Below are positions 27,667 to 36,542 of a DNA stretch of 64,000 nt, one piece after another. Source of the DNA: Halorubrum halophilum (GTDB lineage: Archaea; Halobacteriota; Halobacteria; Halobacteriales; Haloferacaceae); assembly GCF_000739595.1 (NCBI RefSeq), contig NZ_BBJP01000036.1, forward strand, positions 1-64,000, written 5' to 3'. The notes beneath the pieces were generated by a model. It made no database searches, had not been told where the DNA came from, and saw only the letters and a list, made by a program, of their open reading frames with translations. The position numbers and the translations under genes are program-made. The stretch's first letter is position 1. Each line of letters begins with the position of its first letter.

Positions 27667-28046
27667 GGCTGGATCACCTCCACGTGGTAGACCCGCCCGT
27701 CGCGGCGGACGCGGACTCCGTCGTCGGTCGCGGCCTCCGGCACCTGTCGGGTGAGCGCGTCCACCTCGTCGAACGGGGTGTGGGTGAACCACTCCTTCAC
27801 CCCGTACGAGTCCGCGAGGTACGGGTCGGACCGCCCGTCGTCGCTCGCGAGCGCGCCCGTGAGGAACGGGTACCGCCGGTCGGTGACGTTGTTCACGTCG
27901 GCCGCGGTCTCGTTCGTCTCGATCGGCTCGGCGGTGAGGTAGTAGGGGTCGCCGCTCCCGAGGTAGCTCGGGAGCGCCCCCAACGCGAGCAGGGCGACGG
28001 CGACCAAGGCGATGGCGACGAGGAGGTTCCGGGTGACCCGGCGCAT
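27663..28046 (-). CDS. Membrane-anchored haloarchaeal protein, unknown function
   Basis: The 127-residue protein starts MRRVTRNLLVAIALVAVALL (28046): a basic N-terminus and one membrane helix, then a soluble domain of about 95 residues outside the cell. That domain includes YYLTAEPIETNETAADVNNV with N-glycosylation sequons and a C-terminal RVYHVEVIQP strand. It is translated just before the Nudix gene with a four-base overlap. I recognise no known fold. Confidence 0.7.
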   Translation of the reverse strand: MRRVTRNLLVAIALVAVALLALGALPSYLGSGDPYYLTAEPIETNETAADVNNVTDRRYPFLTGALASDDGRSDPYLADSYGVKEWFTHTPFDEVDALTRQVPEAATDDGVRVRRDGRVYHVEVIQP

Positions 28047-28158
28047 GGTCGGGGTTGGCGCTGGCGGGGAATACCGGTTTCGACACCGGTGGGTCCATCT
28101 CGGCAGTTCTCCCTTACACCGCCGACGCGTTTTACTCGCTCGCCGCCCTCCGTCGCCC

Positions 28159-29115
28159 ATGGAGTTCCGGTTCGAGCTGGCGCTGTGTGCCGCGCTCGAA
28201 GCCCCGGACCGCGTCGTCTCCCGCCAGCTCGGGGCCGGGATCGAGAACCCCGGCGGGCGGATCGTCGACGTCTGCGTGCTTACGCCCGGCCCGGGGTTCG
28301 ACCGCCGCGCGGCGATCGCCCCCGACCGGATCCCGGACCCCGCGATCGAGGCGACGGTGGGGCCGGGGGAGGCGGTCTCCCTCGGGGAGGCGTTCGACCT
28401 CCCGCCGGATCGCGCCGAGGCGGTCGCCGAGCGCGCGGCCGCGATCGGCTACCTCGAGCGCGAGCGCCGCGACGGGCGCCCGGTGGTGCGCGCGACCGCC
28501 CGCTACCCCGACGACTGGGTCGACTCGCTGACCGCGATCGAGAACAAGCCGGACCTCGGCACGCCCGGCGATCTGGCGGCGCAACTGCGGTACGACGTCG
28601 CGCTCGGGCTGTTCGACGAGGTCGTGCTCGCGACCGCCTCCTACGTCACCCGCGCGCACCTCAACCGGATCCCTGAGTCGGTCGGGGTCTGGCGGTTCGA
28701 CCCCGACACCGGCGAGCGCGATGTCGTCCGGGAGCCGACGCCCCTCGATCCCGACGCGCCCGGCGTCGAGATCCGCGAGGAGCGCGGGCTCCGGACTGAC
28801 GTGGCGCTCGTCGGCCCCGCGGCGAAGGCGCGGAAGCGCCGCCGGATCGCCGAGCGCGCCTACGGGAAGGGGTGGCGCCCGGACCTCCCGGCCTGCGCGC
28901 ACGCGACGACGACGGCCGACGGTCGCCCGTACTGCGACCGGTTCGACCGGGTGGTCGATCCCGGACGCGACTGCGGCGTCACCTGCGACTCGCACGACCC
29001 CGCGGATCCGCCCGAAACTGACCGGGACCGCCTCCGCGACGAGCGGACCGCGTGGGTGGCCGACCCCGCGGGCGGCGGCCCGCGTCGGCAATCGGGACTC
29101 TCGCGATTTCTGTGA
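28159..29115 (+). CDS. DUF5787 family protein, possible PD-(D/E)xK nuclease fold
   Basis: The 318-residue protein starts MEFRFELALCAALEAPDRVV at 28159, matching DUF5787. In the middle, DWVDSLTAIENKPDLG is followed by DLAAQLRYDVALGLFDEVVL and ATASYVT. A D...ExK pattern followed by a Q-L-R helix is what PD-(D/E)xK nucleases show, so a nuclease-like fold is my inference. The C-terminal 80 residues hold five cysteines (ACAH, YCDR, DCGVTC), possibly a zinc site. No partner gene suggests a pathway. Confidence 0.75.
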   Translation: MEFRFELALCAALEAPDRVVSRQLGAGIENPGGRIVDVCVLTPGPGFDRRAAIAPDRIPDPAIEATVGPGEAVSLGEAFDLPPDRAEAVAERAAAIGYLERERRDGRPVVRATARYPDDWVDSLTAIENKPDLGTPGDLAAQLRYDVALGLFDEVVLATASYVTRAHLNRIPESVGVWRFDPDTGERDVVREPTPLDPDAPGVEIREERGLRTDVALVGPAAKARKRRRIAERAYGKGWRPDLPACAHATTTADGRPYCDRFDRVVDPGRDCGVTCDSHDPADPPETDRDRLRDERTAWVADPAGGGPRRQSGLSRFL

Positions 29116-29193
29116 GCGCCGGCGCGGGTCCTCTGAGCCCCGTCGCCGCTCCGCGTGGCAACGCTTTATACGCCGACGGCGGAACGTATTGGT

Positions 29194-29601
29194 ATGGACG
29201 ACATCGACGACGTGTTCGTGGCACGCCTGATGACGAGCGAGCTTCACACCGTAACGCCCGACACCCTGGTCGAGGACGCGGCGGCCGTCCTCCTCGACAA
29301 CGACATCAGCTCGGCGCTGGTCGTCGACGACGACGGTGCCTTGGTCGGTATTCTCACGACGACCGACTTCGTCGACATCGTCGCGAAGAGCCTGCCGAAG
29401 GCCGAGACCACCGTCGAGCGGTATATGACCCGAGACCCGATCACGGCCGGCGCACAGGACTCCGTCTCGGCGGTGGCCGCGACGATGGTCGAACACGGGT
29501 TCCACCACGTCCCCGTCGTCGACGGCGACGAGCCGATCGGGATCATCACCACCTCCGACTTCGCCGCCTACGTCTCCTCGCCGGAGACGGTGTCGCCGTA
29601 G
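29194..29601 (+). CDS. CBS-domain pair protein
   Basis: The 135-residue protein is two CBS domains and little else: ARLMTSELHTVTPDTLVEDA ending VGILTTTDFVDIV, and RYMTRDPITAGAQDSVSAVA ending IGIITTSDFAAYV. Such pairs bind adenine nucleotides or S-adenosyl ligands and regulate partner proteins. The start ATG 29194 lies about 28 bases after a TTTATACG promoter box at 29164, so the mRNA is probably leaderless. No partner is fused or adjacent. Confidence 0.92.
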   Translation: MDDIDDVFVARLMTSELHTVTPDTLVEDAAAVLLDNDISSALVVDDDGALVGILTTTDFVDIVAKSLPKAETTVERYMTRDPITAGAQDSVSAVAATMVEHGFHHVPVVDGDEPIGIITTSDFAAYVSSPETVSP

Positions 29602-29703
29602 CCCGGTCCGCCGTTTCGGAGCCGTAGTCGTCCCGCGTCCCCGACCCCGACAAGTGCCGCCCCTTTCTGTGGGGTATTACCCGCGAATCGCGTATCGCGG
29701 TCC

Positions 29704-31080
29704 ATGTCGGAGCACCTGCATCTCAACCTCTTCACCATGGCCTCGGTCGAACACGTCTCGCCCGGGTCGTGGACGTATCCCGGCGACCGGTCGCCGGAGT
29801 ACACCGACCGCGAGTACTGGACCGAGGTCGCGCGCACCGCCGAGCGCGGCGGCTTCGACGCGGTCTTCTTCGCCGACGTGCGCGGGATCTACGACGTGTA
29901 CGGCGACGACCGCGAGACGGCCGTCGAGAAGGCGGTCCAGACCCCCGCGAGCGACCCGCAGCTGATCGTTCCCGCGATGGCCGAGGTCACCGACGACCTC
30001 GGCTTCGCCGTGACGCGCTCGACGACCTACACTCACCCCTATCAGCTCGCGCGGGAGTTCTCCACGCTCGACCACCTCACCGACGGGCGGGTCGCGCTCA
30101 ACGTCGTCACCTCGTACCTCCAGTCGGCCGCCGAGAACCTCGGACTCGACGAGCGGATGGACAAGGAGACGCGCTACGACCGCGCGGACGAGTTCCTCGA
30201 CGTCTGTTACCAGCTCTGGGAGGAGTCGTGGGACAAGGACGCGGTTGAGGTCGACCGCGAGGCGGGCCGGTACACCGACCCGGAGAAGGTCTCGGCGATC
30301 GACCACGAGGGCGAGCACTTCTCGGTGCCCGGTCCCCACGGCTGCGAGCCCTCGCCGCAGCGCACGCCCGTGATCTATCAGGCGGGCTCGTCGGACCGCG
30401 GGCGGGAGTTCGCGGCCGCGAACGCGGAGGCGGTGTTCGCCAGCCAGCCCACCGAGGAGGGCGTCCGCGAGTACATGACGGACGTGAAGTCGCGCGCGGC
30501 TGACCACGGGCGCGACCCCGAGAGCCTCCGATTCTTCATCGGCGTCGTGCCGATCGTCGGGGAGACGGAGGCGGCCGCCGAGGCGAAACACGAGGTGTAC
30601 AAAGAGCACGTCGACGTCGAGGCGACGCTCGCGCTGCTCTCCGGGTTCCTCGACATGGACCTGTCGGAGCTCGACCCCGACCAGAAGGTCGAGCACATCG
30701 AGACCGACGCGATTCAGGGAACCATGAACGCGTTCACGAAGGCCCAGCCGGACCGCGAGTGGACGGTTCGCGAGGTCGCCGAGTTCTGCGGGCTCGGCAC
30801 TACCTCACCGAAGATTGTCGGCACCCCCGAACAGATCGCCGACGAGCTAGCGTACTGGCACGAGGACGTCGGCGTCCACGGCTTCAACGTCAAGGAGGTC
30901 GTCCGACCCGACTCGCTGACCGACTTCGTCGACCTCGTCGTCCCCGAACTGCGCGAGCGCGGGCTCGTCCCGGATCCGAACGACGCGGGCGGGGTGCCGC
31001 GCGGCGACGGCACTCTCCGCGAGCGGCTCCTCGGGACGGACCAGTCCCGGCTCCGCGACGACCACCCGGCGAGGCGGTGA
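29704..31080 (+). CDS. Luciferase-like monooxygenase (NtaA/SnaA/DszA type)
   Basis: The 458-residue TIM-barrel protein has the family features HLNLFTMASVEHVSPGSW, DAVFFADVRGIYDVYG, GRVALNVVTSYLQSAAENLG and TPVIYQAGSSDRG. Relatives are FMNH2-dependent monooxygenases that attack nitrilotriacetate, dibenzothiophene sulfone or similar compounds; some haloarchaeal members are called F420-dependent. No flavin reductase is adjacent. The last 12 codons and stop are repeated just downstream (see the repeat at 31048), hinting at a recent tandem duplication at the gene end. Confidence 0.88.
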   Translation: MSEHLHLNLFTMASVEHVSPGSWTYPGDRSPEYTDREYWTEVARTAERGGFDAVFFADVRGIYDVYGDDRETAVEKAVQTPASDPQLIVPAMAEVTDDLGFAVTRSTTYTHPYQLAREFSTLDHLTDGRVALNVVTSYLQSAAENLGLDERMDKETRYDRADEFLDVCYQLWEESWDKDAVEVDREAGRYTDPEKVSAIDHEGEHFSVPGPHGCEPSPQRTPVIYQAGSSDRGREFAAANAEAVFASQPTEEGVREYMTDVKSRAADHGRDPESLRFFIGVVPIVGETEAAAEAKHEVYKEHVDVEATLALLSGFLDMDLSELDPDQKVEHIETDAIQGTMNAFTKAQPDREWTVREVAEFCGLGTTSPKIVGTPEQIADELAYWHEDVGVHGFNVKEVVRPDSLTDFVDLVVPELRERGLVPDPNDAGGVPRGDGTLRERLLGTDQSRLRDDHPARR

Positions 31081-31119
31081 CCACTCGGCTCCGCGATGAC
31101 CACCCGACGAAGCGGTGAC
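31048..31119 (+). repeat. Imperfect 34-bp direct repeat spanning the monooxygenase stop codon
   Basis: Copy one (31048-31081) and copy two (31086-31119) match at 31 of 34 positions and are separated by four bases. Copy one holds the final codons (SRLRDDHPARR) and the TGA of the luciferase-like gene; copy two is outside it. This is the signature of a small slippage duplication, possibly extending or shortening the original C-terminus. Confidence 0.8.
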
Positions 31120-31189
31120 TGCGTGTGTTTCCGCCCGATGTTGTGAACCGCCCGGCGATCGCTAATACGTCAGCTCTGCCGCCCCCGGC

Positions 31190-31312
31190 ACGTTTAAGTG
31201 GATTCCACCGATCGATTCAGGTGACGCTTCGCTTGGAGGGCCGAAGCGTCAGCGGGGACCTATTGAACGACACGCGCGTGCCACCTTTTCCCGGCACGCG
31301 CGTGCCGTTCGT
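31190..31312 (+). ncRNA. Candidate small RNA with two hairpins
   Basis: A CACGTTTAAGTGG box near 31190 could be a promoter, placing a transcript start near 31220. Exactly there begins a 9-bp stem (31223-31231 with 31242-31250, loop 10 bases), followed by an 18-position stem with one mismatch (31265-31282 with 31293-31310, loop 10 bases). The second arms contain GGCACGCGCGTGCC. No frame of gene-like composition covers the region. Either a small RNA or the leader of the tautomerase gene at 31401 would fit. Confidence 0.4.
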
Positions 31313-31400
31313 TCCTTTCACCGCCTGAGAGCGACCGATCTCTCTCGACGCGCGCTCGTCTCGCCGACACGCCCAAGAGCCTCGGCGTTGACCGTCCCGT

Positions 31401-31775
31401 ATGCCGCTTTTACAGTTCTCGACGACGCTGTCGCTCTCACCGGCCGAGCGCGAGGCGTTCGCGGCGTTCGTCACCAACCGGTACGTCGAGGAGATGGAGA
31501 CGACCGCCGGGCACGTCGCGGTGACGGTCTCGGAGCTCGATCCCTCGGCGATGGCCTTGGGTCGCGCCGTCGACGGGCCCCTGCTGTTCCTCGACGCCGA
31601 GATCCGCGAGGGACGCCCGTTCGAGTACAAGCGCGCGTTCGCGCTCGCCGTGATGGAGCACGCGGTCGCGGAGTTCGGCGTTCCGGAGCCGAACGCGAAG
31701 GTCGTGTTCACCGAACACGCGGGCGAGGACATGATGGGGATCGACCGCGTGGGCGGCGACTGGGCGGGGAAGTGA
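31401..31775 (+). CDS. Tautomerase-superfamily protein
   Basis: The 124-residue protein begins MPLLQFSTTLSLSPAEREAF: the second residue is proline, which becomes the catalytic N-terminal Pro1 after removal of Met in 4-oxalocrotonate tautomerase and MIF-like enzymes. The length equals two beta-alpha-beta units. The C-terminal half contains FALAVMEHAVAEFGVPEPNA and KVVFTEHAGEDMMG. Substrate is unknown. Confidence 0.75.
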   Translation: MPLLQFSTTLSLSPAEREAFAAFVTNRYVEEMETTAGHVAVTVSELDPSAMALGRAVDGPLLFLDAEIREGRPFEYKRAFALAVMEHAVAEFGVPEPNAKVVFTEHAGEDMMGIDRVGGDWAGK

Positions 31776-31833
31776 CCGGGTCGGAATCGCAGGTCCCGGC
31801 AGCGATCGACGCGATCGCTGCCGCCGCTCTCCC

Positions 31834-32307
31834 CTAGAGCCGTTCGCCCTGATACGACCCCTCGTAGGTCCCCTCGTGGTCGGCGGTCGCGAGCACGAGC
31901 TGGGCGATCCGCGCGCCGGGCTCGATCGCGATCGCGTGGCCCACGTCGAGACGCCCCTCGCCGACGCCCTCGTAGCCCGCGTCCCAGACCGCGGTGTCGA
32001 GGGTACAGGAGTTCCGCAGCAGCGTCGACCGCGGGAGCACGAACCCGATCCGCTCGTCGGGGATCCGCACCGGCTCGCCGTACCGGACCACGTACGTGCC
32101 CGCCTCCAACCGGTATACCCCGTCCTCCGGCTCCAGCTCCTCGCGCTCGCCCACCCGCTTGCCGTCGCGGCGGATCTCGCCCGGCTCCGTCTGCTCGAAG
32201 ACGGCATCGACCGTGAGGTCGACTCCGTTCGGCTGTCGCTGATCGTCGTCGAGGTCGGCGTCGCCGGCTTCGAGTGCCGCCGCGACCGACGCTCCCGAAT
32301 CGAACAT
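31834..32307 (-). CDS. dCTP deaminase/dUTPase-family protein
   Basis: The 157-residue trimer-type protein shows PNGVDLTVDAVFEQ, the substrate loop LPRSTLLRNSCTLDTAVWDA, GYEGVGEGRLDV, ARIAQLVL and the C-terminal YQGERL. These are motifs of the DCD-DUT superfamily. At 157 residues it is shorter than Dcd of about 190-200 residues, so a dUTP pyrophosphatase role, keeping uracil out of DNA, seems more likely than deamination. The start is ATG 32307. Confidence 0.85.
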   Translation of the reverse strand: MFDSGASVAAALEAGDADLDDDQRQPNGVDLTVDAVFEQTEPGEIRRDGKRVGEREELEPEDGVYRLEAGTYVVRYGEPVRIPDERIGFVLPRSTLLRNSCTLDTAVWDAGYEGVGEGRLDVGHAIAIEPGARIAQLVLATADHEGTYEGSYQGERL

Positions 32308-32537
32308 ACCCCACCGGATTCGCGGGCGAGACTAAACGGTGTCGCCCGCGATCGCGGCGTCGATCTCTCGATCGTGGTATTCACTAAGACGCCCGATTTC
32401 GGCGAGTATTGGCCTTTATCGGCCTTATACACTCGTTACGCCTATTCCTCACACGGGGAATGGTATCACGCTAACTATCCATCAATACTCGCCGGATCTT
32501 CCGATCTAACACGGTCGATCTTGCAGAAAACTCGCGG

Positions 32538-32548
32538 GTTTTATATCC
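32538..32548 (+). promoter_or_regulatory. Predicted TATA box of the aconitase gene
   Basis: GTTTTATATCC lies 25-35 bases before the aconitase ATG at 32573, preceded by a purine-rich AAAACTCGCGG that could serve as BRE. The spacing predicts a transcript with almost no leader, common in haloarchaea. The 250 bases before it are AT-richer than the neighbourhood and hold no gene. Confidence 0.6.
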
Positions 32549-32572
32549 ACGGGCGGGCCATCTTCGCGTGAT

Positions 32573-34561
32573 ATGGGACAGACGATTACGGAGAAAATTC
32601 TCGATGACCATCTCGTCGAGGGCGAGCTGACGCCCGGCGAGGAGATCGGTATCGAGATCGATCAGGTGCTGACGCAGGACACGACGGGGACGATGGTGTG
32701 GCTCCAGTTCGAGGCGCTCGATCTGGACGAGGTCCAGACAGAACTGGCCGCGCAGTACTGCGACCACCAGACGTACCAGTTCGACTTCAAGAACACCGAC
32801 GACCACCGCTTCCTCCGCTCCGCGGCCGGCACGTACGGCGCGTACTTCTCCCGGCCCGGCAACGGGATCTGCCACCAGGTCCACAAGGAGAACTTCGCGG
32901 CGCCCGGCAAGACGCTGCTCGGCTCCGACTCGCACACGCCGACCCCCGGCGGACTCGGCGAGCTCGCGATCGGCGCCGGCGGCCTCGACATCGCCGTCGC
33001 GATGGGCGGCGGCCCCTACTACGTCGAGATGCCGGAAGTCGTCAACGTCCACCTCGACGGCGAGCTTCCCGAGTGGGCGACCGCTAAGGACGTGGCGCTC
33101 CACCTGCTCGGCGAGCTGACCGTCAAGGGCGGCGTGGGCAAGATCTTCGAGTACACCGGCCCCGGCGCCGAGAAGCTCTCGATCCCCGAGCGGACCACGA
33201 TCACGAACCTCGGCACCGAGCTCGGCGCCACCTCCTCGATCTTCGCGACCGACGAGAAGACGAAGGACTGGCTCGCGCGCCAGGACCGCGAGGAGGAGTA
33301 CGTCGACCTCCAGCCCGACGACGACGCGGAGTACGCGGAGACCATCGAAGTCGACCTCGGCGAGCTCGAGCCGCTCGTGGCCGCGCCGTCGATGCCCGAC
33401 AACGTCGCCCCCGTCAGCGAGTTCGAGGGCACCGACGTCGAGCAGGTCATCGTCGGCTCCTGTACCAACGGCGCCTACGAGGACATCCTCCCCAGCGCGA
33501 AGATGCTGGAGGGCCGCGAGGTCTCCAAGGGCACCGAGATGATCGTCGCGCCCGGCTCGAAGCAGGCTTCCGAGATGCTGGCCCGCGAGGGCTGGACCGC
33601 GGAGATGATGGCGGCCGGTGTCAACTTCTCCGAGGCGACCTGCGGCGCGTGTATCGGTATCGGTCACGTGCCCGCCTCCGACTCCGTCTCGCTGCGCACC
33701 TTCAACCGCAACTTCGAGGGTCGCTCCGGCATCGAGGACGACTCCGTCTTCCTCTGCTCGCCCGAGGTCGCCACCGCGGCGGCCATCACCGGCGAGATCG
33801 TCGACCCCCGTGACCTCGCCGACGACCTCGGCGACCTCGAGGCCCCCGGCCTCGAGATGGGGACGAAGTACGGTCCCGGCATGGGCGAGTCCGACTCCGA
33901 CATCATCTCGCCCGACGAGGCGATCGACGACGGCCTCGTCAAGGGCCCGAACATCGGCGACGTGCCGCTCAAAGACGGGATCGACGTGGACGGCGGCGAG
34001 GCCCTCCTCAAGATGGAGGACAACATCACCACCGACCACATCATTCCGGCGACGGCGGACATCCTGAAGTTCCGCTCGAACATCGAGAAGCTCTCCGAGT
34101 TCACGCTCTCGCGCGTCGACGAAACGTTCTCGCAGCGCGCCCTCGACGCCGACGGCGGCGTCCTCGTGGCCGGCGAGAACTACGGCCAGGGCTCCTCGCG
34201 TGAGCACGCCGCCCTCTGTCCGATGTACCTCGGTATCGAGGCGGTCTTCGCGCAGAGCTTCGCCCGCATCCACAAGGCAAACCTGTTCAACTTCGGTATC
34301 GTCCCGCTGGCGATCGACGCGGAGACGTACGAGCAGATCGACCAGGGCGACGACCTCGAAATCGTCGACGACGTGCCCGCGGGCGTCTCCTCCGGTCAGG
34401 AGGAGTTCACCGTGAGCGTCAACGACGGCGAGTGGGAGTTCACCTCCGACCTCGACGCCTCCGAGCGCGAGCGTGACATCCTCTCGGCCGGCGGCAAGCT
34501 CTCGTGGGTCAAACAGCAGCACGCCGACGACGGCTCCGGCGCGGCGCCGGCCGACGACTGA
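32573..34561 (+). CDS. acn: Aconitate hydratase
   Basis: The 662-residue enzyme has the three [4Fe-4S] ligands in GSCTNG and ATCGACIGIGH, the substrate loop GSDSHTPTPGGLG, and the C-terminal swivel domain with GENYGQGSSREHAAL and SFARIHKANLFNFG. It interconverts citrate and isocitrate in the TCA cycle. The length and the early CDHQTYQFD region match the compact archaeal aconitase group rather than the bacterial AcnA of about 890 residues. It converges with rpsG; repeat element A lies between them. Confidence 0.95.
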   Translation: MGQTITEKILDDHLVEGELTPGEEIGIEIDQVLTQDTTGTMVWLQFEALDLDEVQTELAAQYCDHQTYQFDFKNTDDHRFLRSAAGTYGAYFSRPGNGICHQVHKENFAAPGKTLLGSDSHTPTPGGLGELAIGAGGLDIAVAMGGGPYYVEMPEVVNVHLDGELPEWATAKDVALHLLGELTVKGGVGKIFEYTGPGAEKLSIPERTTITNLGTELGATSSIFATDEKTKDWLARQDREEEYVDLQPDDDAEYAETIEVDLGELEPLVAAPSMPDNVAPVSEFEGTDVEQVIVGSCTNGAYEDILPSAKMLEGREVSKGTEMIVAPGSKQASEMLAREGWTAEMMAAGVNFSEATCGACIGIGHVPASDSVSLRTFNRNFEGRSGIEDDSVFLCSPEVATAAAITGEIVDPRDLADDLGDLEAPGLEMGTKYGPGMGESDSDIISPDEAIDDGLVKGPNIGDVPLKDGIDVDGGEALLKMEDNITTDHIIPATADILKFRSNIEKLSEFTLSRVDETFSQRALDADGGVLVAGENYGQGSSREHAALCPMYLGIEAVFAQSFARIHKANLFNFGIVPLAIDAETYEQIDQGDDLEIVDDVPAGVSSGQEEFTVSVNDGEWEFTSDLDASERERDILSAGGKLSWVKQQHADDGSGAAPADD

Positions 34562-34680
34562 GCGCGCTGTCACGCGATCGACGCGAGACGCAGCGGTCCG
34601 TTTTCCCGCATTTTTCGACGTGTCCGTCCTTTTAGCGGTGGCTGTGTGGATCGGTGGAGTGCCGTCGATGTCGATGTGAA
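34562..34680. other. Gap between aconitase and repeat element A
   Basis: The 119 bases contain only T-rich stretches (CCGCATTTTTCGACG and TCCTTTTAGCGG) that could end the aconitase transcript. I see no gene or repeat. Confidence 0.4.
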
Positions 34681-35123
34681 CGATAGCGGGAGTGAGTGTT
34701 GCAGATCGTCGGTGGCAGGAGCGTACTTAAAAAGGCATAGCGACTGCGACGATCGCTTATAAACCAACGAGGCGGTGGCGCGCCCCGGTGAGCGGCCCTA
34801 TGGGCCGCTCACCGACGGTGCGAGGGAGTCGGCGCGGCGCTTATAAGCGCCGCGCCGACGAGGCTGGGGAGGCGTGAGGCTGTGCGGTCGGGTGGGACTC
34901 AAAGGGGCAGCCGGTGAGGCGGGCGCAGGCGACGCAAGCACCGCAAGGAGCGAGTGGAACGAGCGATTGAGGAGCGCAGCGAGCGTGGGCCCGCCTCGGC
35001 GGCTGGGGCTTTGGAAGTCTTCACCGCAGTGTCGCTAACCACTTATAAACAGCCGACAGCAACACCACTCGATCACTTATAAACAACCACTCAACCAACT
35101 CGCTATACCCACTCCCGTAATCG
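34681..35123 (+). mobile_element. MITE-like structured repeat element, copy A
   Basis: The 443-bp element is bounded by CGATAGCGGGAGTG (34681-34694) and CACTCCCGTAATCG (35110-35123), which pair at 12 of 14 positions. Inside are hairpins: 34787-34798 with 34802-34813; a perfect 32-base palindrome 34828-34859; and a long stem 34909-34927 with 34986-35004. CTTATAAA boxes lie at both ends. Copy B (60563-61062, inverted) and the shorter copy C (54022-54217) share ends and conserved blocks. No protein of credible composition is encoded. The stems differ between copies yet stay complementary, which suggests selection for RNA or DNA structure. Confidence 0.8.
34828..34859. repeat. Perfect 32-base palindrome inside element A
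   Basis: Both 16-base halves pair without mismatch around TTATAA, giving a very stable hairpin or cruciform. The matching site in copy B (60833-60867) has a different stem sequence (11 bp, GTCGGGGGTCC arms) with a 13-base loop, flanked by the same GAGGGA and GAGGCTGGGGAGG blocks. The palindrome centre in copy A also makes a symmetric CTTATAAG TATA-like box. Confidence 0.9.
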
Positions 35124-35240
35124 CTCGCCGCCCCCGCTCGATCCACGCACCTCAACGCCGGACAGCGCCACCGCTCCGTGGGTCGGGTCGAAACGGAAAA
35201 CCGCGAAACGCGTCCCGTCGGTCCGAAGTCGGAACCGGCG
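35124..35240. other. Gap between element A and rpsG
   Basis: The 117 bases hold no gene. In many haloarchaea rpsG is followed by the elongation factor 2 gene; here the operon is followed by this gap and element A instead. Confidence 0.4.
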
Positions 35241-35894
35241 TTAGCGGGCCGCGGCGGCGACGCGCTCGCGCTCCTCCTTCTGCGAGATGGAGTAGGAGCG
35301 CTCGGGGTCGTAGTCCGCTGCCGTGATGAGCTCGTTGGCGAGCGCCTCGGCGGCGGAGGTCGTCGACTTGTACGTCGCGCTGGCGACACCGTCGGAGATG
35401 AACAGCAGCGCCTGATCGACGCGGCGCTGGGGCGCGACGTCGACCGCCTTCGGGACGGAGATCCCGCCGTACTTCAGGCGGACGGTCTCCTCGCGGGGCG
35501 CGGCGTTCTCGACGGCCGTCACGAGGATCTGGACCGGGTTCTCCTCGGTCCGCTCGTGGATGATGTCGAAGGCGTCGCGGACGATCCGCGTCGCCTGCTG
35601 CTTCTTGCCCGTGTTCTCGTCGGTCTGCATCAGGCGGTTGATCATCCGCTCGACCAGCGAGATCTCGGACTTCTTGAACTGCTTGGACGCGTGGCGACCC
35701 ATGGTGTGCGCGATGGGCGTCACGGTCATGTAGCGCTTCGTCGAGGGGTCCTCGTAGGCGATCTCGGTGACGTCCCAGACGCCGAATAGCTTGGCGTTCT
35801 CGTTGGCGGCCTCGCTGGACGCGGGAGCGTCAGGCTCCGGCTCGTCGGCGGCGACGTCCGCGTCGGACTCCGCCTCGGTCTCCTCACCGCTCAT
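35241..35894 (-). CDS. rpsG: 30S ribosomal protein uS7
   Basis: The 217-residue protein has an acidic N-terminal extension of about 40 residues ([19 protein letters not shown]-like) usual for haloarchaeal uS7, then [40 protein letters not shown], and the C-terminal [15 protein letters not shown]. It nucleates assembly of the 30S head by binding 16S rRNA. Its ATG overlaps the rpsL stop by four bases (ATGA). Confidence 0.97.
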   Translation of the reverse strand: MSGEETEAESDADVAADEPEPDAPASSEAANENAKLFGVWDVTEIAYEDPSTKRYMTVTPIAHTMGRHASKQFKKSEISLVERMINRLMQTDENTGKKQQATRIVRDAFDIIHERTEENPVQILVTAVENAAPREETVRLKYGGISVPKAVDVAPQRRVDQALLFISDGVASATYKSTTSAAEALANELITAADYDPERSYSISQKEERERVAAAAR

Positions 35895-36319
35895 CTGACG
35901 GGCTTCTCCGCGTTTCCGCGAACCAGTTCGATCATGGAGACGCCGTTGACCTTCTCGACCTTGTAGTTGACACCGGAGAGGTCGCCCATCGCGCGACCCT
36001 TCGCCCCACCAATCCCGGCGATCGTGACCTCGTCGTGCTCGTCGATGAACGAGATAGCGCCGTCACCGGGACAGAACGCGGTGACCTGCTTCCCGTTCTT
36101 GATGAGCTGAACGCGGACGCACTTTCGGATCGCCGAGTTCGGCTGCTTTGCCTCGATCCCGACCTTCTCCAGGACGATCCCGCGAGCCTGCGGGGCGCCC
36201 TCGAGGGGGTCGGACTTCTTCTTGAGCCCGCGCTCTCGCCGAGCGTACTCGGAGTCGGACCAGCGGCGCTTCTGCCGGTCCTGTTTGAGCTTACGGGCCG
36301 CGTATTTGCCGTTCGCCAT
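35891..36319 (-). CDS. rpsL: 30S ribosomal protein uS12
   Basis: The 142-residue protein contains the near-universal decoding-centre segments [21 protein letters not shown]-type (here with K and N at the usual places) and [19 protein letters not shown]. It starts [20 protein letters not shown]. It forms part of the A-site of the 30S subunit. A TACTTAAG box 10-20 bases upstream (near 36340) may give the S12-S7 pair its own promoter, separate from the rpo genes. Confidence 0.97.
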   Translation of the reverse strand: MANGKYAARKLKQDRQKRRWSDSEYARRERGLKKKSDPLEGAPQARGIVLEKVGIEAKQPNSAIRKCVRVQLIKNGKQVTAFCPGDGAISFIDEHDEVTIAGIGGAKGRAMGDLSGVNYKVEKVNGVSMIELVRGNAEKPVR

Positions 36320-36542
36320 CGTACGTCTACTTCCGAACGGAGCTACTTAAGCGTCGTCTTTCGACGTGGAGAAACGCCCTCAGATCGCTCGAACGGTACC
36401 TCTCGTCCGTTCTGAGAGTGTTTTGCGGAGCAAGCGGACCGAAAACGACGCCCGCTCGCCACCGCTGAGACGGTAAGCCCGCGAGAGCGCCCGTCGTTTC
36501 GTCTGGAAATGCACCGGGGACGCGTCCGGGGGTCAGGGTCGG

